A stretch of DNA of 64,000 bases from Candidatus Heimdallarchaeota archaeon. Lineage in GTDB: Archaea > Asgardarchaeota > Heimdallarchaeia > Heimdallarchaeales > Heimdallarchaeaceae. The notes beneath the pieces are model-generated. The model worked only from the letters and a program-made list of their open reading frames with translations, ran no database searches and was not told the DNA's origin. Position 1 is the first letter of the stretch. Each line of letters opens with the position of its first letter. Shown here in pieces: positions 17,994-26,252 of this stretch. Location of the stretch: the NCBI GenBank assembly GCA_019057815.1, contig JAHLWR010000006.1, positions 62,001-126,000 on the forward strand, read 5' to 3'. A program made the position numbers and the translations under genes.

Positions 17994-18587
17994 TTAAGAG
18001 TATTTCTTTTTAGCTCTTCTTTCTTTAAGCCACCCGTAGATTAGATAAAGTGCGACTATACCTATACCTATCGCGAAAATGGTACCTATTAAAAGAACTG
18101 CACCTGATGAACTGGATTTAGCAAGAACTCTAACCTCAAGATTATTAATCAAATAAAAATCTCTTGCAACCGGTCCTACTGTTGAATTGTAAGGATTCGC
18201 AATGACAAAGTATATTGAAACATTGTACGTTGCTTCATAATTGGTTATTTCTGCTTGTAATGTTGCAGTATATGTCTCGTTTGGACCAATTGTTCTATGA
18301 TCAAAATCTAGTCCGACTGTGTAAGTTATATCGTATTGGGTGTTATTTTCAGAGTGAATAAAATCTGCATTAAGTGATATAATTTCCACAGAATCGTCCC
18401 CTAAATTTGTTGCCGTACCATGAAAATTCACTATAGAACCTCGTGTGATAACTGTCTCAGAGATAGAGCCATCCATTACAATTATCAACTCCTCTTGTAG
18501 AGCATTAACATTATATGCAACGCTTGCAAACGCCATAGCTAGAAATATAACTAGCGAAATAATTTTCCTATTGCTTATTGTATTCAT
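17994..18587 (-). CDS. Secreted CARDB-like protein with C-terminal membrane anchor
   Basis: 197 residues: signal peptide (about 8-29, ending VNA), one beta-sandwich domain with the repeated 'IVNFHGTATNLGDDSVEI' style of CARDB/DUF11-type adhesion modules, then a C-terminal transmembrane helix (about 165-187) and a basic tail. It starts 11 bases after the ATPase subunit E gene on the same strand, so they may be co-transcribed, but there is no known functional link. Function not recognised. Confidence 0.7.
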   Translation of the reverse strand: MNTISNRKIISLVIFLAMAFASVAYNVNALQEELIIVMDGSISETVITRGSIVNFHGTATNLGDDSVEIISLNADFIHSENNTQYDITYTVGLDFDHRTIGPNETYTATLQAEITNYEATYNVSIYFVIANPYNSTVGPVARDFYLINNLEVRVLAKSSSSGAVLLIGTIFAIGIGIVALYLIYGWLKERRAKKKYS

Positions 18588-18598
18588 AAAAATCAGCT

Positions 18599-19231
18599 TT
18601 ATTCTTTTATTAACATCAATGAGAGTTCTCTTTTAATATCTTCATCATACCTTTCTAGTCTTTTTTCATAGGTGTTGTCGATTCTTATTTTACCATCTAA
18701 AATCTGCAAAATGACACCACCTCTGCAACTTATAAACTTATCAGCTAAGCTAAATTTTGTATCAATTTTTGCATCTTTTTTAAGCTTTTTAGAAATCCCA
18801 GCCAAGAATTCTTTTGTTAAAAGTTTTTCATCTTCTTTACGACAGCAAATTACTAAATCTGGCTCTTCTAGGGTACTAGCTGCATCAAAAATCAGTTTCT
18901 CTAAACTTTTAGAGTATTTCTCAGTCTTGGTTAAGGTTTCTATTTTTTTTAGAGATTCCTCAATAAGATCTTCAACTAACTTATCTTGAAATTTAGTTTT
19001 TTTTAGTCTAATTTCTAATTTTTGTTTTGCTTTCTCTTTTTGAAATTCTGATTCAGCTTGTTCAGAAGCCTCCTCTATTATCCTCTCTCTCAATTTTTTT
19101 ATTTTTTTCTCAGTTTCTGATGAAATACTCTCTATAGTTGCTTTTTGTTCTTTATCAATTTGTTTTATCTGAATTTCTGTTTTTGCTTTGATTTTTTCGA
19201 TTATTTCTGGGTTAAAATATTCATCGCTCAT
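18599..19231 (-). CDS. atpE: A/V-type ATP synthase subunit E
   Basis: Peripheral stalk subunit of the archaeal A-type ATP synthase. A long N-terminal coiled coil (residues 8-85, highly charged KAKTEIQIKQIDKEQKA pattern) precedes a globular alpha/beta domain. The domain closes with the family block FISCRGGVILQILDGKIRID and DNTYEKRLERYDEDIKRELS. 210 residues is near the normal size. Archaeal atp genes usually form one cluster (H-I-K-E-C-F-A-B-D); here E is alone between membrane-protein genes, which is unusual. Confidence 0.9.
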   Translation of the reverse strand: MSDEYFNPEIIEKIKAKTEIQIKQIDKEQKATIESISSETEKKIKKLRERIIEEASEQAESEFQKEKAKQKLEIRLKKTKFQDKLVEDLIEESLKKIETLTKTEKYSKSLEKLIFDAASTLEEPDLVICCRKEDEKLLTKEFLAGISKKLKKDAKIDTKFSLADKFISCRGGVILQILDGKIRIDNTYEKRLERYDEDIKRELSLMLIKE

Positions 19232-19373
19232 TCTAAATACCCCTATTGGTCAGAGATGTTGTTTTGGAGTTCAATACACATCTTATAAGAATTGTGGTTT
19301 GATTTTTTTAGCAGGAAAATTCTGATATTTTACCATTATTTCAAATAAAGTGTAGGATAGGGGAAAATAAATT

Positions 19374-20396
19374 TCATCTGTCAAATAGTGTTTCGTCGGT
19401 GGCAGATTTATACGCGTATAAGAAAAGAGCAAAGAAAAGGAATCCTGAAAGACCAATAATAATTGAAATAGCTCCTGCCCAGAAACGAGCAACGAAATTT
19501 ATTGCGATAAAGACTGCAACCATAAATGACCCTCCATTATTATTATCAGCTTTTGAGAATTTCTTTCTCCATCTTATTACCGTTTCTAAGACCCCTAAAA
19601 TCACTGCAACTATATTTATTATATACATTGATGTGTGTGCTGGATCCCATTTAGATACTAAACCATAAAGAAGAACAATTCCACCAAGTAGACCCCCTTT
19701 AATGAATAGAACTACTCGTGGTTGAACTGGTTTAGTATAAGATACTTGTGATGCTCCTTCGCGAAGAAAAACGAAAAAGTTTCCAATAGCTATAGCACAA
19801 GCCAAACATAAAACAGCACCATAGAAAATAGGTGCAATATCTGACCACTCGCTAAGAATTGGCACTATAACTAGCTGATATTCGCTGTAAAACGCAATTG
19901 TGACCATTAATGGGATTGTAGCTAAAAATAATCCTGGAATAACAATAAGAATTGCCGGAACATGTTTCTTAATACCAAAAGCGTATAAAAGCAATTTTAC
20001 TGCGAAAAATGCTCCGAAAACAGCTAATATGGGTCCTCCAAATGGTAAAATGAAGAAAAATAAGCAGAATATAGCATTAACAAAGTAAAAAAGACGAGTA
20101 TCAATTCTAACTTTCCCTAAACTTCGCCACATCAATTCATAAGTGTCAGATATTCTGTTAGCTTTAACAATCGAGAAAAGTGTAAACGGGAGAGCAAATA
20201 TGAGAGGTGAAAGTATTTTTAAAATAACTAATTCACCTGTACCTGAAAGTGGATTACTTCCCCAAAAGAAGAATTTGTCAAGTGTCAAGTCTTTCATCGG
20301 TCCCAATAAGAACCACACATAAAAATAAGCAGGAAAAACAAAAATTTGTATCAATACAATTAACCTGTTTACCATTAATCCTCTCAGTTCTACCAT
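19374..20396 (-). CDS. Multi-pass membrane protein of unknown function
   Basis: About 340 residues with eight or nine predicted membrane helices and short polar loops. No enzymatic or transport motif is recognised. The ATG at 20396 is preferred over an upstream in-frame ATG at 20441, because AAAGGAGA lies 8 bases before it. It is on the same strand as, and upstream of, the ATPase subunit E gene, separated by 142 bases. Helices near residues 9-30, 60-80, 110-140 and 285-330 are the clearest. Confidence 0.7.
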   Translation of the reverse strand: MVELRGLMVNRLIVLIQIFVFPAYFYVWFLLGPMKDLTLDKFFFWGSNPLSGTGELVILKILSPLIFALPFTLFSIVKANRISDTYELMWRSLGKVRIDTRLFYFVNAIFCLFFFILPFGGPILAVFGAFFAVKLLLYAFGIKKHVPAILIVIPGLFLATIPLMVTIAFYSEYQLVIVPILSEWSDIAPIFYGAVLCLACAIAIGNFFVFLREGASQVSYTKPVQPRVVLFIKGGLLGGIVLLYGLVSKWDPAHTSMYIINIVAVILGVLETVIRWRKKFSKADNNNGGSFMVAVFIAINFVARFWAGAISIIIGLSGFLFFALFLYAYKSATDETLFDR

Positions 20397-20597
20397 TTTC
20401 TCGTCTCCTTTATAGAAAGGTATACGCAGATAAAAAAACATTTCCTAATTGAGCAATCCTTTCTTAGTGATATAGGTTCTTTATAGGCTAGTTTTGTGCA
20501 ACAAATCTAGCTTATAGGCCTTATATTGCTATACATATTTAGTTCAATAATAAACTAAACTTTATTAATTTAATCTATAATAGATAAATAGAGTGTG

Positions 20598-21824
20598 ATG
20601 ACTGAACAAACAACTACCTTGGAAGAATTACTTTCCAAATATACTATACAACTCATGGATTTGGAGTACATATTAAACTTCATGAAGAACGAGAATATTT
20701 CACCCCAACTAGCTATGCGAAGAATTAAGTTATTTGAAAAACTACAAGAAAAGATGTCTCAAGTTCAATCTGATGAGAAAGTACAAGAATTAACTTCTGA
20801 ATTAGATCATCTTTCCAAAATAGTTGAAGAACTTCAAGAAGAAAAAGATAAGCTCCAAGAAGAAAAAACGCAGTTAGACAAGGCAATTGAAGATAGTAAA
20901 CTTCAGCAAGATTTGTACGATGCAGAACGTGAAGAACTTAAAATGCAAATGAGTGCTCTTTTGGGTTCTGTTGGTGCTTTAGAGGAAGAGTATTCCGAAG
21001 AGACTGACCTGAAAACTGAAATACAAGATTATAAGAAGCAAATCGGGCTAATGACAGCTGCTTGTCAAACAATGAAAGAAAAAGTCAAAGAATTTGGTCT
21101 AAAATATGAACCGCTCCAAACTTTAAGTTATGAAATCGAAAAAGGTCTAGAAATTATATCAAAAGGTAAAGAGTTACCAAAAAATTTAGTATTCGATATA
21201 CCAGGTGATTTTTTAGTTTCTGCTCAAAAAGCAAAGGTGGTTAAAACTAAAGAACCCTCAATCATAGACGCAAAAAAAGAGGAAACAATATCTCCTGACC
21301 AAATAAGATTTGTACAACCTTCAAAACCACCATCAGCCCCTTCCAAAACCGCGGTTTCGACTTCTTCTACATCTCCTACCGTTCAATCAGATAAGGTTTC
21401 CACCACATCTTCACAACCTATAATTAAAGAAAACCTATTTGCTGAACCTGAAGAAATACCTAAAGCTCCTACACCCAAACCCAAACCTAAACCCGAACCC
21501 GAACCCGAACCCGAACCCGAGTTAAAGAAAAAGGAAACGCCTGAGAAAGTAGACATTGGGATTAAACCCATTAAAGACGAAAGAGAAGTATCACCAAAAG
21601 TTGAAAAAATACTCAAACTCTTTATTTCCTATGTTGACCAAGCTGATTCAAACGAGAATTTTAAAGCTAGAGTATCTGCTATTTGTGATATGGATGAAGC
21701 TTACATCGAATTGGGTGGTTTGGCAATGGCTCAGATATATTCTTATCAAACACAATCAATAAAGAAAAAGAGTGAATTTGAGCGTCTGATAAACAGTTGG
21801 ATTGATAACGGCTTACCTCGGTAA
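20598..21824 (+). CDS. Coiled-coil protein with PEP/PKP repeat linker
   Basis: About 408 residues in three parts. Residues about 5-190 are mostly heptad-like coiled coil (ELTSELDHLSKIVEELQEEK and onward). Residues 215-320 are a low-complexity Ser/Thr/Pro linker ending in a PKPKPEPEPEPE tract. The last 80 residues are a compact helical domain (VEKILKLFISYVDQADSNEN). There are no membrane segments, so it is probably cytosolic and perhaps a scaffold or cytoskeletal adaptor. A weak TATA element (TCTATAAT) lies about 25 bases before the start. No family recognised. Confidence 0.8.
   Translation: MTEQTTTLEELLSKYTIQLMDLEYILNFMKNENISPQLAMRRIKLFEKLQEKMSQVQSDEKVQELTSELDHLSKIVEELQEEKDKLQEEKTQLDKAIEDSKLQQDLYDAEREELKMQMSALLGSVGALEEEYSEETDLKTEIQDYKKQIGLMTAACQTMKEKVKEFGLKYEPLQTLSYEIEKGLEIISKGKELPKNLVFDIPGDFLVSAQKAKVVKTKEPSIIDAKKEETISPDQIRFVQPSKPPSAPSKTAVSTSSTSPTVQSDKVSTTSSQPIIKENLFAEPEEIPKAPTPKPKPKPEPEPEPEPELKKKETPEKVDIGIKPIKDEREVSPKVEKILKLFISYVDQADSNENFKARVSAICDMDEAYIELGGLAMAQIYSYQTQSIKKKSEFERLINSWIDNGLPR
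21472..21521 (+). repeat. Hexanucleotide tandem repeat inside coding sequence
   Basis: About eight copies of a CCCRAA hexamer (early copies AAACCC, later copies GAACCC). They encode alternating Lys-Pro then Glu-Pro dipeptides in the linker of the coiled-coil protein. Unit length is a multiple of three, so copy-number changes would lengthen or shorten the linker without breaking the frame. Confidence 0.9.
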
Positions 21825-21928
21825 GTTAAAATAATACAAGCTTGAATTCACCTATCATTTTTATTTACATTACATTCATTAATCAGAAAAGATAAAAATA
21901 ATGATGTAAAAATCGACAAATAAGAAGT

Positions 21929-22006
21929 GGGCGAGTAGTCTAGCTCGGATAAGGCACCAGACTTCGGATCTGGAGGTCGCAGGTTCAAGTCCTGCCTCGC
22001 CCGCCA
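21929..22006 (+). tRNA. tRNA-Arg (anticodon TCG)
   Basis: Complete cloverleaf. The acceptor stem GGGCGAG pairs with CTCGCCC. The D-arm is GTCT/AGGC. The anticodon stem CCAGA/TCTGG encloses the loop CTTCGGA, with anticodon TCG at 21964-21966. The T-arm is GCAGG-TTCAAGT-CCTGC. Discriminator G is at 22003 and CCA is encoded at 22004-22006. No intron is present. It reads CGA and, by wobble, other CGN codons. It stands alone between two protein genes. Confidence 0.97.
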
Positions 22007-22063
22007 AAATAAATCTAAGAGTCAGGTTTCAACAATATCTTAAAACAGAAAGGTGCAACTAAA

Positions 22064-22786
22064 TTGTTTAAAACTATTAATATTCCTTTTAAAATAACTA
22101 TACTCTTTGTTCTGTTGATTTTGATTTCTTCCTTGAATGCTAGAGCTTATTTCGTTTTTGAGATTAATATAGGTGACACAGTAACTTATAACGTTGTTGC
22201 ATCAAGTGAAACAATCAATGGTTTTTGGGGTAGTTGGCCTCCTGGAACTTATTTTGGTAATTGGTCTGTTTCAAAAGGTGATAATATTTCTTACACAATT
22301 TTAGGTGGCATTGATACAGACTATGTGGGTAATATCCAGCTTGGAAATTATACTTTTGAAAATGTTAGTGATGTTGATCTCGCAAGTGCTTTGATTATCA
22401 GCATTTATCCGTGGAGTGGTGGTTTCTTTGCAAATTTTTCCGATTGGGATTCAATAGAGAACTCTGTTGTTTCAGCAAATACTACCATTGAGAACAAAAA
22501 TGATTTGAGTCTAGTTATAAATGGTAAACAACATACATTTAATGCAAAAATTTTCCATGTTCAGAACTATTATGGTCAATATTCAGATTTATATTATGAT
22601 ACTACAACTGGTTTATTTTTAAACGGGACTACTTCTTTTGGAAATTATTCTCTCAGCCTTGTTCTCTCTAAAACAACTTTCGAGGTTGAACTTATTTCTG
22701 TTAAAGCGTATTTAGATTTTCAGTTAATACTAATAACACTTCCAATTCTTATCATTTTGATAAAGAGATTCCAGAAATTTAAATAG
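22064..22786 (+). CDS. Secreted/membrane-anchored protein of unknown function
   Basis: 240 residues. N-terminal signal peptide (ITILFVLLILISSLNARA), an extracytoplasmic Asn/Ser/Trp-rich domain with several N-x-S/T sequons, and a C-terminal helix (FQLILITLPILIILI) followed by KRFQKFK. Topology matches the protein at 2732, though without its Thr-rich stalk. The start is TTG, supported by AGGTG 10 bases upstream. No domain recognised. The early GDTVTYNVV segment recalls beta-strand surface proteins common in this kind of genome. Confidence 0.72.
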   Translation: MFKTINIPFKITILFVLLILISSLNARAYFVFEINIGDTVTYNVVASSETINGFWGSWPPGTYFGNWSVSKGDNISYTILGGIDTDYVGNIQLGNYTFENVSDVDLASALIISIYPWSGGFFANFSDWDSIENSVVSANTTIENKNDLSLVINGKQHTFNAKIFHVQNYYGQYSDLYYDTTTGLFLNGTTSFGNYSLSLVLSKTTFEVELISVKAYLDFQLILITLPILIILIKRFQKFK

Positions 22787-22882
22787 AAACATGGAACTTC
22801 TTGTTTCTTGTAGACATTTTCCTTTTAGTTTCCTAGCCACAACAATTATTAATTACAAATTGGTAATAGGAATTGAATAAAT

Positions 22883-23698
22883 ATGAGTGAGAACACACAA
22901 AAATGCTCCAGTTGTTCTGAAAGTGTCCCTTTGGAATATTCTGTCTGCCCATTTTGTGGTTTTGGTTTGTTAGAGTATGAAATGAAGAAATTCGCCTACA
23001 AACCTTCGATAAAAGAGGTCTTTATCCGTGTTTATAACTTCTTCCGTCATCCTTTTCCTACAATAGCAGAGATGGGAGTAGCAACAGAAACAAAAGGGGG
23101 GAACTTACTTATTCTCATATTCTCACTCTTTCTGTCATTACGTTTTTATATTCTACTAGTCGTGAAAACAGGATTTGATTTTGCTTTCGTAATAGATCCA
23201 GGCGCTCCTGGAAAGTTCCAAATCTCACTGGGTTTTATCATGTTCCTACTAAGTATCCTGTTTCTACCGTTTACAATATGGTTGGTCTATAAACTTCTCT
23301 ATTCTATGGGTACTTGGTTTATGGCCAAATTTGCTGCGATGTTAGGTTCAGATCTTTCAACCAAACAGCTCCGTACTATCGTTGGATATTCTATTGCTCC
23401 TGTTGTTATAGGGGAGTTTTTAGGTATCTTTTTTACTTTGATGGGTCCACCAGGCGGTTTAGGTACTTCTACTTCATTCAATGCAATACTCAGTTTTTTA
23501 ATTGTGTTTAATAGCTCTGGTGCAATCATAGCTTATAAATTCATAATGATAGCTTTATGGCTAATTGTGTTAGTTTACACATCTTTTGGTTTCAGAATTA
23601 CAGGAAAAATGGCTTGGATAAATGCTTTCGTCGCGGCCACCGTGCCTATAGGCTTGTTTGTGTTCTTTTTCTACATACTAGGGATGTTTGGTGGGTAG
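22883..23698 (+). CDS. Zinc-ribbon Yip1-domain membrane protein
   Basis: 271 residues. A C4 zinc ribbon is at residues 7-30 (CSSC ... CPFCGFG). A Yip1-type segment follows: the juxtamembrane stretch EVFIRVYNFFRHPFPTIAEM, then five membrane helices, with the polar loop LSTKQLRTIVGYSIAPVVIG (family: R-VGYS-AP) between helices. Yip1 family proteins in eukaryotes bind Rab GTPases at Golgi/ER membranes, but the family is also widespread in prokaryotes with unknown role. A second Yip1-like gene lies at 54325. Confidence 0.82.
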   Translation: MSENTQKCSSCSESVPLEYSVCPFCGFGLLEYEMKKFAYKPSIKEVFIRVYNFFRHPFPTIAEMGVATETKGGNLLILIFSLFLSLRFYILLVVKTGFDFAFVIDPGAPGKFQISLGFIMFLLSILFLPFTIWLVYKLLYSMGTWFMAKFAAMLGSDLSTKQLRTIVGYSIAPVVIGEFLGIFFTLMGPPGGLGTSTSFNAILSFLIVFNSSGAIIAYKFIMIALWLIVLVYTSFGFRITGKMAWINAFVAATVPIGLFVFFFYILGMFGG

Positions 23699-23817
23699 CA
23701 TCATTTCCTTCCCTTCTTACTTCTTGGGCGATTCATTAAAAATGTGAAAGGGTAACATATATCAGAAGAGCATTGTAATCAAAAATAGCTTGGAAACAGA
23801 TTTGTTTGAGGATTAAA

Positions 23818-24822
23818 ATGAGCTTTGAATTTAATAAAAGAATAAAAGACATAGGAGAGCGGGTTTTTTTGGCTAAAATTGCAGGTTTGATTGATGATGA
23901 TATTTTAGGATTTGATGATGATGCTTCTGCTTTCCTTCTACCTTCTGGAGAGATATTAGTGTTGAATGTAGATATGTTAGTTAAGAAAACAGACGTTCTT
24001 CCTAGTATGTCACCTACACAAATAGGTAATAAAGCTGTAACTATGTCTGTAAGCGATATTGTTGCAAAAGGAGTAAAACCTTTAGGATGTCTAGTAAGTG
24101 TTGGGTTCCCCTCAAACATGGGTGTTCAAGAAGCAATGGCAATACTTGAAGGAGTCAAAGAGCAATGCACCACATATAACGTGTCTTTTCTCGGTGGAGA
24201 TTTGAATGAAAGCTGTGATGTTATTATTGATGTTGTTACATTCGGACTTAGCAAAAAAGAATCTTTAGTATCTAGAAAAGGAGCAAAGAACGGTGATTTA
24301 GTGTATAGCACTGGTTTGTTTGGTTGGACTTCTTTAGGTTTTAAAATTCAATTAGAAGACTTATCTGTCCCGTCTAGTTTAGCTGAGAAGAGTAATAAAT
24401 CTGTTAATCAACCTGAAGCAAAGATATCTTATCTTCCACTATTCAGCAGTTCACCAATTATAGCTTGTATTGATAGTTCTGATGGGCTTTTCGTAAGTCT
24501 TTCAACATTAAGCACATTAAATAATCTAGGGATTAAAGTTAATCACGTTCCAATTGATTCTGAAGTGGCTGCATTTGCAGAAAAAAGAGGTTTGAACCCA
24601 TTGGAACTCGCATTTCAAGGTGGGGAGGAGTTTGAATTACTTTTTGTTGTGTCTCCTAAGCACAAAAAATATGTTGAGAAAAAGGCTAAAAAGTTAGGAT
24701 TGGATATTTATTATTTAGGAACGTTTACTGAAGAACAAAAGGGTGTAGTCATTCTTGATCCGCTTTTCAGTAATTATGTGTTACCAAAAAAAGGTTTTGA
24801 ACATTTTACAGAGAATGATTAA
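23818..24822 (+). CDS. thiL: Thiamine-monophosphate kinase
   Basis: ATP-dependent conversion of thiamine phosphate to thiamine diphosphate. The AIR-synthase-like fold is visible: ILGFDDDASAF (Mg/ATP aspartates), VLNVDMLVKKTDVLP, IGNKAVTMSVSDIVAKGVKP, the glycine-rich VSFLGGDLNES and the late block CIDSSDGLFVSLSTL with GGEEFELLF. The ATG at 23818 is chosen, with GAGG 6 bases upstream; an earlier in-frame start at 23806 lacks a ribosome site. 334 residues, typical. The next gene is enolase. Confidence 0.93.
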   Translation: MSFEFNKRIKDIGERVFLAKIAGLIDDDILGFDDDASAFLLPSGEILVLNVDMLVKKTDVLPSMSPTQIGNKAVTMSVSDIVAKGVKPLGCLVSVGFPSNMGVQEAMAILEGVKEQCTTYNVSFLGGDLNESCDVIIDVVTFGLSKKESLVSRKGAKNGDLVYSTGLFGWTSLGFKIQLEDLSVPSSLAEKSNKSVNQPEAKISYLPLFSSSPIIACIDSSDGLFVSLSTLSTLNNLGIKVNHVPIDSEVAAFAEKRGLNPLELAFQGGEEFELLFVVSPKHKKYVEKKAKKLGLDIYYLGTFTEEQKGVVILDPLFSNYVLPKKGFEHFTEND

Positions 24823-24875
24823 GACTCAACCCAAAAATCCTTAATAACTTCTTTTTACATAGAAACTTGATTGAT

Positions 24876-26129
24876 ATGGTAAAGATTACTAAAATTATCC
24901 CACGAGAAATAATAGATTCAAGAGGAAATCCAACAGTTGAAGTTGATCTATATGCTGAAAACGGAGCTTTTGGACGTGCACTGGTACCTTCTGGGGCTTC
25001 AACGGGTGAATATGAGGCGTTGGAATTTCGTGATAAAAATCATAGATTTCTTGGAAAAGGTGTTTTGAAAGCTGTAAAGAGTATCAAAGAGATAATCGCA
25101 CCCAAAGTTATCGGGTACGAAGTGACAGAACAAGAGAAAATAGACAAGTTAATGCTTGAGATAGATGGAACGGATAGTAAATCTAAATTGGGTGCCAATG
25201 CGATATTGGGTGTTTCACTTGCTGTATGTAAAGCTGCGGCAAATAGCTTAGGTATTCCAATATTTGAATATTTGAATAGAGAAGCTTGTACTTTACCTGT
25301 TCCAATGTTGAATGTTATTAATGGGGGGAAACATGCTGGTGGAAATCTTAAAATTCAAGAATTCATGATTTTACCTCACGGTTTTACCAATTTCAAAGAA
25401 GCATTAAGAGCAGCATGTGAAGTATATCAAGTCTTAAAGGTTAACCTCAGGAAATTCGGTCCTTCTGCAATAAATTTGGGTGACGAGGGTGGCTTTGGAA
25501 GTCCAGTAGATACTGCTCCTGAAGCATTAAATATGTTAATGGAAGCAATTGAAGGTGCAGGATATGAGTCAGGAAAACAAATATCTATAGGACTAGATGC
25601 TGCAGCCTCTGAATTCTTCAGCGATAATCTCTATGAGGTAGATGGAAAGAAGTTAACTGGTGAAGAATTAGTCGATTATTATGTTGATTTAGTAAAAAGA
25701 TACCCACTAATAAGCTTAGAAGATCCATTCGATGAAAACGATTTTACAACTTTTGCCAAACTTAAAGCTAGATTGCCAGAGATATCAATTGTTGCTGATG
25801 ATTTAACGGTAACAAATCCAAAAAGAATCCAAATGGCAATAGATCAAAAGGCTGCAAATTACTTATTATTAAAAGTCAATCAGATAGGAACGCTTACAGA
25901 GTCCCTTCAAGCAGCAAACTTAGCAAAAGATGATGGTTGGGGCATTAATATATCTCATCGTTCAGGAGAAACCTGTGATGATTTCATTGCTGATTTGGCA
26001 GTAGCAATTAAAGCTGAAAGAATAAAGACGGGAGCGCCAGCTCGTGGCGAACGCACAGCTAAATATAATCAACTTATGCGTATAGAGGAATATCTTGGTG
26101 AGAAGGCTAAGTATTTAGGTACATTATAA
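24876..26129 (+). CDS. eno: Enolase (phosphopyruvate hydratase)
   Basis: Interconverts 2-phosphoglycerate and phosphoenolpyruvate. Recognisable blocks: EIIDSRGNPTVEVDL, the loop VPSGASTGEYEALE, NVINGGKHAGGN, the metal ligands in SIGLDAAASEF, SLEDPFDEND and VADDL, the catalytic Lys in LLLKVNQIGT, and SHRSGET. 417 residues from the ATG at 24876; a TTG nine bases upstream is less likely. A TTAATAAC element 30 bases upstream suggests its own promoter and a short leader. Confidence 0.98.
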   Translation: MVKITKIIPREIIDSRGNPTVEVDLYAENGAFGRALVPSGASTGEYEALEFRDKNHRFLGKGVLKAVKSIKEIIAPKVIGYEVTEQEKIDKLMLEIDGTDSKSKLGANAILGVSLAVCKAAANSLGIPIFEYLNREACTLPVPMLNVINGGKHAGGNLKIQEFMILPHGFTNFKEALRAACEVYQVLKVNLRKFGPSAINLGDEGGFGSPVDTAPEALNMLMEAIEGAGYESGKQISIGLDAAASEFFSDNLYEVDGKKLTGEELVDYYVDLVKRYPLISLEDPFDENDFTTFAKLKARLPEISIVADDLTVTNPKRIQMAIDQKAANYLLLKVNQIGTLTESLQAANLAKDDGWGINISHRSGETCDDFIADLAVAIKAERIKTGAPARGERTAKYNQLMRIEEYLGEKAKYLGTL

Positions 26130-26157
26130 GAAGAAAATCCTTGAAAACCAAGTAATA

Positions 26158-26190
26158 CCCCTTTTTTCTTTTTTTAATTTTCAAAATTTT
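26158..26190 (+). terminator. T-rich terminator after enolase
   Basis: Starting about 30 bases after the enolase stop there are three T-tracts in a row (CCCCTTTTTTC, TTTTTTT and AAAATTTTT). No strong stem precedes them, consistent with archaeal U-tract termination. Confidence 0.55.
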
Positions 26191-26252
26191 TATTGCTTCA
26201 ACTTCGTTGATAATCTTTTTGAATATCTAAGCAAATTTGAAAATGAGATTAA

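Noticed and set aside
21472-21521. Telomere-like CCCRAA hexamer repeats
   Set aside because: They lie in frame inside a coding sequence and translate to a regular KP/EP linker, so they are a coding microsatellite.
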